Shown here: positions 8,896 through 17,587 of the stretch, one piece after another
Layout of the letters: every line of letters begins with the position of its first letter
Position numbering within the stretch: the first letter of the stretch is position 1
Assembly: GCA_902622515.1 (NCBI GenBank)
Contig: CACNQE010000014.1
Location: 1-37,464, forward strand
Length of the DNA: 37,464 nucleotides
Reading direction: 5' to 3'
Origin: an uncultured SAR116 cluster alpha proteobacterium
GTDB taxonomy: Bacteria; Pseudomonadota; Alphaproteobacteria; Puniceispirillales; Puniceispirillaceae
The notes under the pieces: model-generated
The model's database searches: none
What the model was told of the DNA's origin: nothing
What the model saw: the letters and a program-made list of their open reading frames with translations, nothing else
Made by a program: the position numbers and the translations under genes

Positions 8896-10485
8896 TTACT
8901 TTCGATTTGCTGCACTGATGAGATCTTTTGTGTAGGCGTCATTCGGATTTTTCAATATTTCCTGAGTAGTTCCTCTTTCAACTATCTTTCCATCTTTCAT
9001 TACCATCATTGAGTGGCAAGTCATACCTATTAAAGAAATATCATGGCTGATAAACATATAACTTAAAGAATGTCGTTTTTGAAGTTTAAGAAGCAATTCA
9101 ACGACTTGTTTCTGAATAGTTACATCTAGGGCAGAAGTGGGCTCATCAAAGATGATGATTTCTGGTCTCAAAATAAGGGCTCGCGCAATGGCGACCCGCT
9201 GTCGTTGCCCCCCAGAAAATTCATGTGGGTAACGTAATTGAGTTTCTGGTTCTAAACCCACCTCTTCTAATACCTTATCTATTTGTTTTTGGAGTGCTAA
9301 ATTATTTTTATGTCCATGCGCTTTTGGCCCCTCGGCAATTATCTCTCTGATAGATAACCTTGGTGATAATGAACCATAAGGATCTTGAAACACAATTTGC
9401 ACTTTTTGGCGATATGGTTTTAGCAACGACGAACTTTTATGTTCAACCTTATCGCCGGCATAGTAAACAGCTCCCTCATGCGGTATAAGCTTTGTTAAAG
9501 CTCTTGCTAATGTTGATTTTCCAGAGCCACTTTCTCCAACTATTCCAAGACTTTCTCCAGAATAGAGCTTAAAACTTGTATCTATTACTGCATGAACAAA
9601 GTCTGAAGTTCGACGGAGTAAACCTGTTCGAATTGGAAACTTAACATTAATATTCTTTGTTTCTAAAATAACTGCAGTTGATTTCTTCTTCCAATTCCTC
9701 TCCATATTTACTTTTGAATTAACTAATGAGCGCGTATATTCAGAGGTTGGGAAGTCAAAAATTTGTTGTTTCAAACCCTCTTCTATAACTTGGCCATTTT
9801 TCATAACAATAACACGATTAGCAATTTGTCTAACCAATCCTAAATCATGTGAAATGAATAGCATTGCCATACCAGTTTCCTGCTGAAGGTCTAGAAGTAA
9901 GTCAATAATTTGAGCTTCAATCGTAACATCCAAAGCAGTTGTCGGCTCGTCTGCAATAAGTAACTTAGGTCCATTTGCAAGAGCCATCGCAATCATCACT
10001 CGCTGTCTTTGTCCTCCTGATAATTCGTGAGGAAAACTTGATAATCGTTGTTCCGCATTCGAAATTCCAACCCTTTCAAGTAGCTTAAGAACACGTTTTC
10101 TTAGATGAAGTCCGTCAAGTTTCTGGTGAAGTCGAAGAGCTTCTCCTATTTGTTTTTCAATAGTATGCAGCGGATTTAATGATGTCATAGGCTCTTGAAA
10201 AATTATGCCTGCTTCTCTGCCTCTTATATCTGAAATATTTTTTTGGTCATAATTTAAGTGATCTTGGCAATGCCAATTAATTGAGCCGGAAATAACGGCA
10301 TTATCGGAAAGAAGACCCAGGCAAGCAAGTGCAGATACTGATTTTCCTGAACCACTCTCGCCGACAATTGCTAATGTCTCTCCTTCTTTTATACTGAATG
10401 TCAATTTACGAACTGCGATGGTATCTACACTATTTTTCCTAAATGCAATTTTAAGATTGTCTACGGATACTAATGTAGATTTCAT
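8896..10485 (-). CDS. yejF: Peptide ABC transporter ATPase with two nucleotide-binding domains (YejF)
   Basis: Fused double ATPase of the YejABEF importer, 529 residues, as usual for YejF. Domain 1 has Walker A GESGSGKS (42-49), signature LSGGQRQR (155-162) and Walker [13 protein letters not shown]. Domain 2 has Walker A GESGSGKS (317-324), signature FSGGQRQR (423-430) and Walker [13 protein letters not shown]. Both sites look catalytically complete. The start codon overlaps the stop of yejE by four bases. In enteric bacteria the system imports microcin C and antimicrobial peptides; in a free-living marine cell general oligopeptide uptake is more likely. That last point is inference. Confidence 0.93.
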   Translation of the reverse strand: MKSTLVSVDNLKIAFRKNSVDTIAVRKLTFSIKEGETLAIVGESGSGKSVSALACLGLLSDNAVISGSINWHCQDHLNYDQKNISDIRGREAGIIFQEPMTSLNPLHTIEKQIGEALRLHQKLDGLHLRKRVLKLLERVGISNAEQRLSSFPHELSGGQRQRVMIAMALANGPKLLIADEPTTALDVTIEAQIIDLLLDLQQETGMAMLFISHDLGLVRQIANRVIVMKNGQVIEEGLKQQIFDFPTSEYTRSLVNSKVNMERNWKKKSTAVILETKNINVKFPIRTGLLRRTSDFVHAVIDTSFKLYSGESLGIVGESGSGKSTLARALTKLIPHEGAVYYAGDKVEHKSSSLLKPYRQKVQIVFQDPYGSLSPRLSIREIIAEGPKAHGHKNNLALQKQIDKVLEEVGLEPETQLRYPHEFSGGQRQRVAIARALILRPEIIIFDEPTSALDVTIQKQVVELLLKLQKRHSLSYMFISHDISLIGMTCHSMMVMKDGKIVERGTTQEILKNPNDAYTKDLISAANRK

Positions 10486-11603
10486 GAAAATGTCTTTCTA
10501 GGGTCAAACGCATCACGGATGCCCTCAAATATGAAAACAAGCATCATTAACATTAAGGCAAAAACAGCGAACGCAGTAATACCAAGCCATGGTGCTTGAA
10601 GATTTTGTTTAGCTTGAAGGGTAAGTTCACCAAGAGATGGTGCAGAAGATGGTAGTCCAAAGCCAAGAAAATCTAGTGCGGCAAGCGAGCCAATTGCACC
10701 GGTCACGATAAAAGGAAGCATTGTTAAGGTAGCAACCATTGCATTTGGAAGGACGTGACGAAACATAATTTTCATTGGGGACACACCCAGAGCTTTTGCT
10801 GCTTGAACATATTCAAAATTTCTAGCTCTTAAAAATTCTGCACGTACGACTCCTACAAGTGCTGTCCAGCTAAATAAAGTCATTAGAAAAACAAGTAACC
10901 AAAAATCCATACGAAAAATGGCAGCAACTATTATGATTACATATAAAGAGGGTGTTGCTCCCCAAATCTCGATTAGCCTTTGCGTAAAAAGGTCAATTCT
11001 ACCTCCAAAATAACCTTGAACAGCACCCATTAATATACCGATTACAGATGACAAAACAGAGACAATTACTGCAAATAATACCGAAAGCCTAAAACCATAG
11101 ATAACGCGAGTAAGTACGTCTCTTGCTGTGTCATCTGTACCCAATAGATGTTTGTTATCAGGAGGAGAGGGGGCTGGTACATCAAGTGTGTCCACTGTGG
11201 TATAATGATAGGGAATAAGTGGCCAAATAACGAATCCTTTTTCGATTTTCCTATTTTTTATCATTCCATCTTTTGCATCAGCAATTAAAGTTTCTGGCGT
11301 ATCCCAGCATTCCTTCAAACCACCAGTAACAATTAGACATTCGATTTCTTTGTCCGAATAAATTGCCTCTGTTTTAAGATCACCACCAAATATTTCTTCA
11401 GAATAGAAAGAAAATATAGGTATATAAAGATCACCCTGATATTTGACTAAAAGCGGTTTATCATTAGCAATAAGTTCAGCGAATAATGATAAAATAAAAA
11501 AAAATGAAAATGAGATGAGTGACCAAAAGGCACGTTTGTTTTGTTTAAAGTTTTTCCAACGTAGATTATTGATATTCTGGTTTCTAAATTTTTCGATTTT
11601 CAC
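10482..11603 (-). CDS. yejE: Peptide ABC transporter permease (YejE)
   Basis: DppC-type permease of the Yej importer, 373 residues. After the first membrane helix comes the long periplasmic insertion characteristic of YejE. It opens [19 protein letters not shown], continues through about 90 residues including [11 protein letters not shown], and ends at [16 protein letters not shown]. The insertion contains two cysteines (in [13 protein letters not shown]) that could form a periplasmic disulfide. The membrane domain then carries [17 protein letters not shown] and the coupling loop [21 protein letters not shown]. It overlaps yejB and yejF by four bases on either side, so the three genes are translationally coupled. 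Confidence 0.93.
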   Translation of the reverse strand: MKIEKFRNQNINNLRWKNFKQNKRAFWSLISFSFFFILSLFAELIANDKPLLVKYQGDLYIPIFSFYSEEIFGGDLKTEAIYSDKEIECLIVTGGLKECWDTPETLIADAKDGMIKNRKIEKGFVIWPLIPYHYTTVDTLDVPAPSPPDNKHLLGTDDTARDVLTRVIYGFRLSVLFAVIVSVLSSVIGILMGAVQGYFGGRIDLFTQRLIEIWGATPSLYVIIIVAAIFRMDFWLLVFLMTLFSWTALVGVVRAEFLRARNFEYVQAAKALGVSPMKIMFRHVLPNAMVATLTMLPFIVTGAIGSLAALDFLGFGLPSSAPSLGELTLQAKQNLQAPWLGITAFAVFALMLMMLVFIFEGIRDAFDPRKTFS

Positions 11604-12679
11604 GAAAGCCTCTTTTCAAAGTCAATTCTTGGGTCAATCCAGATATACATTAAATCAGATATTAACCCGATTACTAAGCCCACAAGACTAAATATATATA
11701 AAGTCCCAAATACGACGGGATAGTCTCTCGCAATTGCAGCTTCAAATCCCATTCTTCCTAATCCGTCAAGGGAAAATATTGTTTCAATAATCAGTGAGCT
11801 TCCAAAAAAAACCGAGACAAAAACTGCAGGAAATCCTGCAATTACGATCAGCATAGCATTCCTAAAAACATGTTTATACAAAACAGCTTTTTCAGATAAT
11901 CCTTTTGCTCGAGCAGTCATAACATATTGCTTACGAATTTCATCTAAAAATGAGTTTTTTGTGAGTAGTGTTAGAGTTGCAAAAGCAGAAATCGTAGAAG
12001 CAAGCACTGGAAGTGATATGTGCCAAAAATAATCAAGTATTTTCTGCCATAGTGTAAAATCTGCGAAATCTGGAGAGGTTAATCCTCGGAGAGGAAATAT
12101 CTTAAAATAAGAACCACCTGCAAATATAACCAATAACAAAATCGCAAATAAAAATCCCGGAATAGCATAACCAACAATTATGAGACTTGAAGTCCAACTG
12201 TCAAAAGTGGTACCATCTTTTACGGCTTTCCTGATCCCCAACGGAATTGAAATGATATATGCAAGTAATGTAGTCCACAAGCCCAGAGAGAGTGAAACAG
12301 GCATTTTTTCAATGATAAGTTCTGTTACACTTATTGATCGAAAATAGCTCTCTCCAAAATCAAATCTTACATAGCTCCATAGCATAGATAAAAAACGTTC
12401 TAATGGGGGTTTATCAAATCCAAACCGAACCTCAAGTTCTTTAATAAAGTCTTCAGGTAATCCTTTACTACCAAGATAGCTCTCTGCTTTGCTAACATCC
12501 CTTATTTCTCCTGCACCACCAGCAATGTTCTCAAAAACACTTGCATCACTCTCCAATCCTGCAATAATTTGTTCAATTGGACCTCCTGGTACAAATTGTA
12601 CAAGCATAAAATTAACCAACATTATGCCGAACAATGTAGGAATAATAAGAAAAAGTCGTCTTAGAATGTAAGAGGTCAT
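11600..12679 (-). CDS. yejB: Peptide ABC transporter permease (YejB)
   Basis: DppB-type permease of the Yej importer, 359 residues. The N-terminus [23 protein letters not shown] and the [10 protein letters not shown] stretch are typical of YejB. An extra segment with the GGAGEIRD and KAESYLG sequences (about residues 53-70), before the [18 protein letters not shown] helix, is also a YejB trait compared with plain DppB. The coupling loop is [21 protein letters not shown] and the C-terminus is the standard [11 protein letters not shown]. It begins 19 bases after yejA and ends in an ATGA overlap with yejE. Confidence 0.93.
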   Translation of the reverse strand: MTSYILRRLFLIIPTLFGIMLVNFMLVQFVPGGPIEQIIAGLESDASVFENIAGGAGEIRDVSKAESYLGSKGLPEDFIKELEVRFGFDKPPLERFLSMLWSYVRFDFGESYFRSISVTELIIEKMPVSLSLGLWTTLLAYIISIPLGIRKAVKDGTTFDSWTSSLIIVGYAIPGFLFAILLLVIFAGGSYFKIFPLRGLTSPDFADFTLWQKILDYFWHISLPVLASTISAFATLTLLTKNSFLDEIRKQYVMTARAKGLSEKAVLYKHVFRNAMLIVIAGFPAVFVSVFFGSSLIIETIFSLDGLGRMGFEAAIARDYPVVFGTLYIFSLVGLVIGLISDLMYIWIDPRIDFEKRLS

Positions 12680-12698
12680 TTAGGATTTCTCTACAGCT

Positions 12699-14570
12699 TT
12701 AAAAAGCGCCTTTAGCCTTGAGATTATTATAAGCAGCTTCATCAAACCACCAAAAATCTAGTGTACCGAGATCATAAGGAGGCAGTTTTTCTGGATATCT
12801 ATACATATCAAAATAAGCAATAGTGTGGTTTTTCTTGAACCACTGTGGTATCCAAAAAATTTCTGCTCTGAGAAGTCTGTCTAGTGCACGTGTTGCATCA
12901 TTTAACGTTTCACGATCAGTTGCTGCTAAAATATCTTCTATTAGTTGGTCTGCACCTGCACTACTATAACCACTCAAATTAAATATCGAGTAATTTGCTG
13001 ATTCCGAACCAAAATACTGTTTTAGAGAGGAGCCTGAGGTTAAGGAAGTTCTAAAATTACCGACCAACATATCAAAATCGAAGTTTCTCTCTCGCTCAGT
13101 CATTTGTGCATTATCCACTCGAGTGTGGATAGCATCAATGCCAAGCTGTTGAAGATTTTCTATGAAAGGGTTGATTACCCGATCAAATGCCTGAGAGTCA
13201 TTTAATATTTCTAATTTGAGTTTCTGCCCCAAGTCATTGCGTCTTATTCCATCATCTCCTACTTTCCAACCCGCTTCATCGAGCAACTTTGATGCTAATC
13301 GAAGGTTTTTTCGGTCAAGTTGACGTTCTGAGGATTGTGGCGCTAATTTGGCTTCCTGACTAAAAACAGCTTCTGGAAGGTTTTCTTTCTTTGGATTTAA
13401 GAAAACTAATTCTCCTTCACTTGGAAGTCCGGTCGCTTTCAGATAGCTATTTTCCCAAAAAGAGTGAATGCGTTCATATATTCCATAAAATAACGTCTTA
13501 TTTGACCATTCAAAATTAAACATAAGACCAATTGCCTCACGCACACGTATGTCACTAAATTGTTCTTTTCTAAGGTTGAATATGAAAGATTGCCCTGAGG
13601 CCAATGTTCCATCTGGGGGCATATCTTTTTTTACCCAACCTTTTTCAACAGAGGGAAAATCGTATGCTGTGGCCCATATTTTAGAAGATGCCTCATTTCT
13701 AAAAGTATAAGAACCAGATTTAAATCCCTCAAAGGCACTATTATAATCAGCAAAATATTCTATCCTTATTTTGTCAAAATTATGTCGTCCTTTATTAATT
13801 GGTAAATGATACCCCCAATAATCAGGGTTTCGCCGATATATAATTTGCTGTCCTACGTCAATAGATTCCAGAACGTACGGTCCTGAACCTATTGCGGGAG
13901 TGAGAGAAGATGCCTCAAAATCTGCTCCCGATTCTAAATAATATTTTTTTGAAAATATTGGCAATCCTCCAACCATCTGAGGCAAGTCACGCGTTGGAAT
14001 ATTATCTTTAAATACAAATTTAACGCGATGTGTGCTCAAAGCTTCAGCACTTTCAACTTCTTTTTCAATCACTGCTCTGAAAGAGGGAAGCCCTTTATCT
14101 CGAAGAATTTCATATGAGAATACAACATCCTCCGCTGTTAAAGGATTTCCATCAGAAAATGTAGCTTCCGGACGAAGGTTGAAAATAACTTCACTTCTGT
14201 CTTTCGGGTATTCCATTGATGAGGCAATCAAACCGTAGGATGAGTCTGGTTCGTCTGCTGTGCCCTCTAATAAAGTTTCAAAAAATATTGATGATAATCT
14301 ACCGGCTCTTCCCTTAGTACTATATGGATGCATGGAGTCAAATGAACCAAAACCCCAAATCGAAATCTCACCTCCTTTAGGTGCATCAGGATTTACATAG
14401 TTTAAATAAGGAAAATTAGCATCATATTTTAGCTCACCAAATGTCGAAATCCCATGAGAGCGTATTATCTCTGAGTAAGCTTTGCTTTGGATCAAACAAG
14501 TATAAATTAAAAATATAATGACAAAACTGAATAAAAAGCGAAAGAAAGTATTAAAACCAAAATTATACAT
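12699..14570 (-). CDS. yejA: Peptide ABC transporter substrate-binding protein (YejA)
   Basis: Periplasmic binding protein of the Yej importer, 623 residues, the long form expected for YejA. A hydrophobic signal segment spans about residues 10-34. The mature protein begins with the family pattern SHGISTFGELKY, then NYVNPDAPKGGEISIWGFGSFDS. Later landmarks are RPEATFSDGNPLTAEDV, a NPDYWGYHLPINKGRHNFD segment and the C-terminal WWFDEAAYNNLK. Start ATG 14570 has AGGAA eight bases upstream on the minus strand. It leads the yejABEF operon and is divergent from the DmdA/GcvT-like gene, so the 14571-14917 gap should hold its promoter. Confidence 0.94.
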   Translation of the reverse strand: MYNFGFNTFFRFLFSFVIIFLIYTCLIQSKAYSEIIRSHGISTFGELKYDANFPYLNYVNPDAPKGGEISIWGFGSFDSMHPYSTKGRAGRLSSIFFETLLEGTADEPDSSYGLIASSMEYPKDRSEVIFNLRPEATFSDGNPLTAEDVVFSYEILRDKGLPSFRAVIEKEVESAEALSTHRVKFVFKDNIPTRDLPQMVGGLPIFSKKYYLESGADFEASSLTPAIGSGPYVLESIDVGQQIIYRRNPDYWGYHLPINKGRHNFDKIRIEYFADYNSAFEGFKSGSYTFRNEASSKIWATAYDFPSVEKGWVKKDMPPDGTLASGQSFIFNLRKEQFSDIRVREAIGLMFNFEWSNKTLFYGIYERIHSFWENSYLKATGLPSEGELVFLNPKKENLPEAVFSQEAKLAPQSSERQLDRKNLRLASKLLDEAGWKVGDDGIRRNDLGQKLKLEILNDSQAFDRVINPFIENLQQLGIDAIHTRVDNAQMTERERNFDFDMLVGNFRTSLTSGSSLKQYFGSESANYSIFNLSGYSSAGADQLIEDILAATDRETLNDATRALDRLLRAEIFWIPQWFKKNHTIAYFDMYRYPEKLPPYDLGTLDFWWFDEAAYNNLKAKGAF

Positions 14571-14917
14571 AGTTAATGTTCCTAAAGGGCATAAATATCA
14601 AAAAGGGTACTATAAATTAGAATAAAAAAAAATAAAAACACCGTTGGTCAGAAGTTTCAAGTTTCAAAAATGAATGTGTTTTTATAACTATTTTACATTA
14701 AAAATTAAATATCAAATTTTCTACGTACTCTTGAACTCATCAGATTGATAATTTCAACATAGAGGCAAATTCAGAATATTTAAGCCCAATAAAAAGATAG
14801 AAATGTTTTTGCTGAGTTACCGTCGGTGGGAAGTAGAATTTTGTCGCTTAAGTGCAATTTTGCTCTTTGTCGAAATATTATTTCTTATTTCTATTTAAGT
14901 TTAGCTGGTATTATTTT
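14571..14917. promoter_or_regulatory. Divergent regulatory region between yejA and the DmdA/GcvT-like gene
   Basis: About 350 bases with no convincing gene. Two similar 16-base sites are visible: ACCGTTGGTCAGAAGT at 14640-14655 and ACCGTCGGTGGGAAGT at 14819-14834, matching at 13 of 16 bases in the same orientation and 179 bases apart. An 8-bp inverted repeat (14634-14641 with 14676-14683) brackets the first site. An AAGTTTC heptamer is repeated in tandem at 14652-14665. No promoter box is strong enough to assign. A regulator site is possible but unproven. Confidence 0.35.
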
Positions 14918-16102
14918 ATGTCAAAAATTGAAGAAAATGATAACGTTGGATTTGGTATGCAAATTCGAAAATCACCTTATTTTCAGGCTACTGAAAGATG
15001 GGGTGCCACAAGTTATTCCGTCTATAATCATATGTATATTCCAAGGTCATTTGGTGACCCAGAAGAAAACTTTTGGAACCTGGTGAATGCAGCAACATTA
15101 AGTGATGTTTCAGTTCAACGACAAGTTGAAATAAGAGGACCTGATGCAGCAGAGTTCGTCCAGCTATTAACACCACGGAACTTGTCTAACCTCAAAGTTG
15201 GTCAATGCAAATATATTCTTATTACAAATGCCGATGGTGGTATTTTAAATGACCCAGTTTTATTACGATTGGGAGAAGAGCAGTTTTGGCTTTCTTTATC
15301 TGATAGTGATATTTTACTTTGGGCACAAGGTGTTGCAATAAACTCTCAACTTGATGTTCATATTTACGAACCAGATGTATCACCATTGCAACTTCAAGGC
15401 CCTCTATCAGGCAATATTATGGAAGCCTTATTTGGTGAGTCTATAAGAGAGCTTAAATATTATTGGTTGGCAGAATTTAGTCTTCAAGGAATACCTCTTG
15501 TAGTCTCTAGGACTGGCTGGTCTAGCGAATTAGGCTATGAAATTTATCTGTGCGATAGTAGTCGTGCTGACCAACTATGGGAGCATATTATGAAGATCGG
15601 AGAACCGCTTGGTTTAAAGCCAGGCCATACTTCGTCAATTCGTCGTATTGAAGGTGGAATGCTCTCTTACCATGCAGATATGGATGCCAGTACTAATCCA
15701 TTTGAACTTGGTCTAGATAGACTAGTTGATTTAAAAATGGAGGCTAATTTTATTGGCAAAAAATCATTGCAAAAGATTGCACAAACAGGGGTATCACGAA
15801 AACAAGTAGGAATAGAAATAGAAGGAAATAAGCTTTTAGGAACTAATAATGAATTTTGGCATATTGTCCAGAATTCAGTTCATATTGGTCACGTTACCTC
15901 TGCAATTTATTCTCCGAGATTAGAAAAAAATATTGGATTAGCTATGTTGCACATAAACTATTGTGAAATTGGACTTAAGGCGAAAGTTAGTACACCATTA
16001 GGTTTGCGGAAAATTAAGATAGTTCAAAAACCTTTTTATGATCCCCAAAAAAAACTAGCTGTTACCGGAAGTCCGGCAACAATCAATAATAATTCTGCTT
16101 GA
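14918..16102 (+). CDS. GcvT-fold folate-dependent protein, DmdA-like
   Basis: Aminomethyltransferase-fold protein (394 residues from ATG 14918) that should bind tetrahydrofolate and move a one-carbon group. Landmarks resemble DMSP demethylase DmdA more than glycine-cleavage GcvT: YNHMYIPRSFGDPEENFW, DVSVQRQVEIRGPDAAEF, a GILNDPVLLRL strand (NDP where GcvT has its catalytic Asp region), SLSDSDILLWAQG and RTGWSSELGYEIYL. The C-terminal barrel with GHVTSAIYSPRLEKNIGLAM is complete. An upstream in-frame ATG (14852) would add a hydrophobic tail unlike the family and is rejected; ATG 14957 is another possible start. The family also contains demethylases for other substrates, so DMSP is a hypothesis. 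The next gene is a crotonase 66 bases downstream. Confidence 0.82.
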   Translation: MSKIEENDNVGFGMQIRKSPYFQATERWGATSYSVYNHMYIPRSFGDPEENFWNLVNAATLSDVSVQRQVEIRGPDAAEFVQLLTPRNLSNLKVGQCKYILITNADGGILNDPVLLRLGEEQFWLSLSDSDILLWAQGVAINSQLDVHIYEPDVSPLQLQGPLSGNIMEALFGESIRELKYYWLAEFSLQGIPLVVSRTGWSSELGYEIYLCDSSRADQLWEHIMKIGEPLGLKPGHTSSIRRIEGGMLSYHADMDASTNPFELGLDRLVDLKMEANFIGKKSLQKIAQTGVSRKQVGIEIEGNKLLGTNNEFWHIVQNSVHIGHVTSAIYSPRLEKNIGLAMLHINYCEIGLKAKVSTPLGLRKIKIVQKPFYDPQKKLAVTGSPATINNNSA

Positions 16103-16168
16103 TTCATTGCTCCTTAGCATACAGTCTTTCCACGTAGAAATAATTTCATTTCCGGTTGGAGATAGAAG

Positions 16169-16972
16169 ATGGCAAATGGTGAAAAAGATTTGGTTTTGGA
16201 AGAATTAGAAAATGGAGTTATGCGCCTCATTTTAAATGATGAAAAACGTCGAAATGCGCTCTCAGAAAATATGCTTGATGCTTTGCATGAAAAAATTATG
16301 AATTCAGCAGAAAACTCAAAAATTCGTGTTGTTATAATAAGTGCTAAAGGACCAGTATTTTGTGCAGGTCATGATCTTAAAGAGATTACACAGGCGCGTG
16401 ATCATAAAGATGACGGAATAATTTATTTTCAGAACCTATTTGATAAATGTAGTGAGGTTATGAAAGGCATTGTAACAAACCCAAAACCTGTTATTGCCGA
16501 AGTTAATGGTATTGCTACTGCGGCTGGTTGTCAGCTTGTTGCAAGCTGTGACCTTGCGATTGCCTCGGATGAATCGAAGTTTGCAACGCCTGGCGTGAAT
16601 ATTGGACTATTTTGTTCTACTCCAATGGTTGCTTTATCAAGAAATGTCTCCAACAAACATGCTATGGAAATGCTACTCACGGGGGACATGGTCGATAGCA
16701 AAAGAGCAGAACAAATCGGGTTAATTAATTTTTCTTGCGCAGAAAAAGTTTTGAGTAATGAGGTTAACGCACTCGCAAAAAAAATTGCTTCTAAATCTAG
16801 CTTGACCCTCTCTGTAGGAAAGAGAGCATTCTATCAACAGTCAGAAATGACGTTGGGAGAAGCATATGCCTATACTGCTAAAACAATGGTCGATAATATG
16901 CTCAAAAAAGACGCAAAAGAGGGAATTTCTGCCTTTTTAACAAAAAGAAAACCGCAGTGGCAGGATAAATAG
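16169..16972 (+). CDS. Enoyl-CoA hydratase/isomerase family protein, ECHDC3-type
   Basis: Crotonase-fold protein of 267 residues. The oxyanion-hole segments FCAGHDLKEI and NGIATAAGCQLVASCD are present, so it should bind an acyl-CoA thioester. Both hydratase glutamates are replaced: the family GCE position reads GCQ, and the PE position reads PG in FATPGVNIGLFCSTP. This is the signature of the ECHDC3 branch, whose reaction is not settled, so a classical hydratase is unlikely. Start ATG 16169 has GGAGA at 16158-16162. It lies between the DmdA-like gene and an acyl-CoA synthetase pseudogene in the same direction, so the three were probably one operon acting on an acyl-CoA. DmdD is unlikely because that enzyme also relies on glutamates. 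Confidence 0.88.
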   Translation: MANGEKDLVLEELENGVMRLILNDEKRRNALSENMLDALHEKIMNSAENSKIRVVIISAKGPVFCAGHDLKEITQARDHKDDGIIYFQNLFDKCSEVMKGIVTNPKPVIAEVNGIATAAGCQLVASCDLAIASDESKFATPGVNIGLFCSTPMVALSRNVSNKHAMEMLLTGDMVDSKRAEQIGLINFSCAEKVLSNEVNALAKKIASKSSLTLSVGKRAFYQQSEMTLGEAYAYTAKTMVDNMLKKDAKEGISAFLTKRKPQWQDK

Positions 16973-17018
16973 TGCATTTTTATATTTAGCATAATGAGAT
17001 TAAAAATATGGTGATTTC

Positions 17019-17448
17019 ATGTCAAATATCTACAGCCAGAATTTAGAGAAAAATTCAGCAAATTATCAACCATTAAGGCCAACAACTTTTCTCGAACGTT
17101 CCGCTAGTGTTTATCTTTAACGAGTGGCAGTCATTTATGGAAAAAAAGAATATAATTATTCTGAGTTTTGCAGACGATGTAGGCAATTAGCCTCATTCCT
17201 TTCAAAAAAAGGATAAGCTTTGGAGATACAGTTTCTGTGCCTCTTGCAAACACGCTAAGCATTTGGAAGTCCATTATGCGGTGCCTATGTGTGGAGGTGT
17301 GTTGCACTGTATCAATACTCGCCTTGATGCTACTTCTATTGCCTTTCAATTAGATCATGCAGAATGTAATATACTTATCGCTGACACTGCCTTTTCATCC
17401 TTAATATCAGAGACATTTTCTAAAATTACTTCCAAACCGCTTGTTTGA
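17019..17448 (+). pseudogene. Decayed acyl-CoA synthetase (AMP-forming), N-terminal third only
   Basis: Three pieces in shifting frames read as the start of an AMP-dependent acyl-CoA ligase. Piece 1 (ATG 17019, MSNIYSQNLEKN to RSASVYL) stops at TAA 17118-17120. Piece 2 continues in the same frame (RVAVIYGKKEYNYSEF, RRCRQLASFLSKKG) to TAA 17214. The reading then resumes one frame over at 17213 (ISFGDTVSVPLANT). A second one-base loss near 17262 leads into piece 3 at 17263 (LEVHYAVPMCGGVLHCINT, then LDHAECNILIADTAFS), ending TGA 17446-17448. The P-loop, adenylation core and C-terminal domain are absent. Homologues have about 540 residues, so roughly three quarters is deleted. The original substrate cannot be told; short or branched fatty acids or methylmercaptopropionate (DmdB) are options. 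Confidence 0.88.
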
Positions 17449-17587
17449 ATGGACGGTAAATGAACCCGCAGATATCGACATTATGATCGACTTTGGTGTG
17501 GATGCAATTGTTACAGATTATCCACCCAGACTTAAGAAATACCTCTCATCAAAAGGGATGAATTGGAACACTGCATTAAGTGGATAA
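17438..17587 (+). pseudogene. C-terminal remnant of a glycerophosphodiester phosphodiesterase (UgpQ/GDPD family)
   Basis: In the frame of TGG 17450 the DNA reads WTVNEPADIDIMIDFGVDAI, followed by VTDYPPRLKKYLSSKG and a TAA at 17585-17587. This is the last strand and helix of GDPD enzymes (pattern VWTVNEP, then GVDGIITDYP). Only about 45 codons remain, and everything upstream, including the HRG catalytic site, is missing. It abuts the acyl-CoA synthetase remnant at about 17430-17450, so a deletion probably joined two unrelated genes. Its end overlaps the stop of the convergent amidase gene by about 12 bases. Confidence 0.85.

Noticed and set aside
14826-15086. Open frame of 86 codons overlapping the DmdA-like gene start
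   Set aside because: It lies in another frame over conserved DmdA/GcvT coding sequence and has no recognisable domain or ribosome binding site.
16169-16972. Calling the crotonase DmdD (methylthioacryloyl-CoA hydratase)
   Set aside because: Both catalytic glutamates are replaced and the motif pattern is that of ECHDC3, so the name would be unsupported despite the DmdA-like neighbour.
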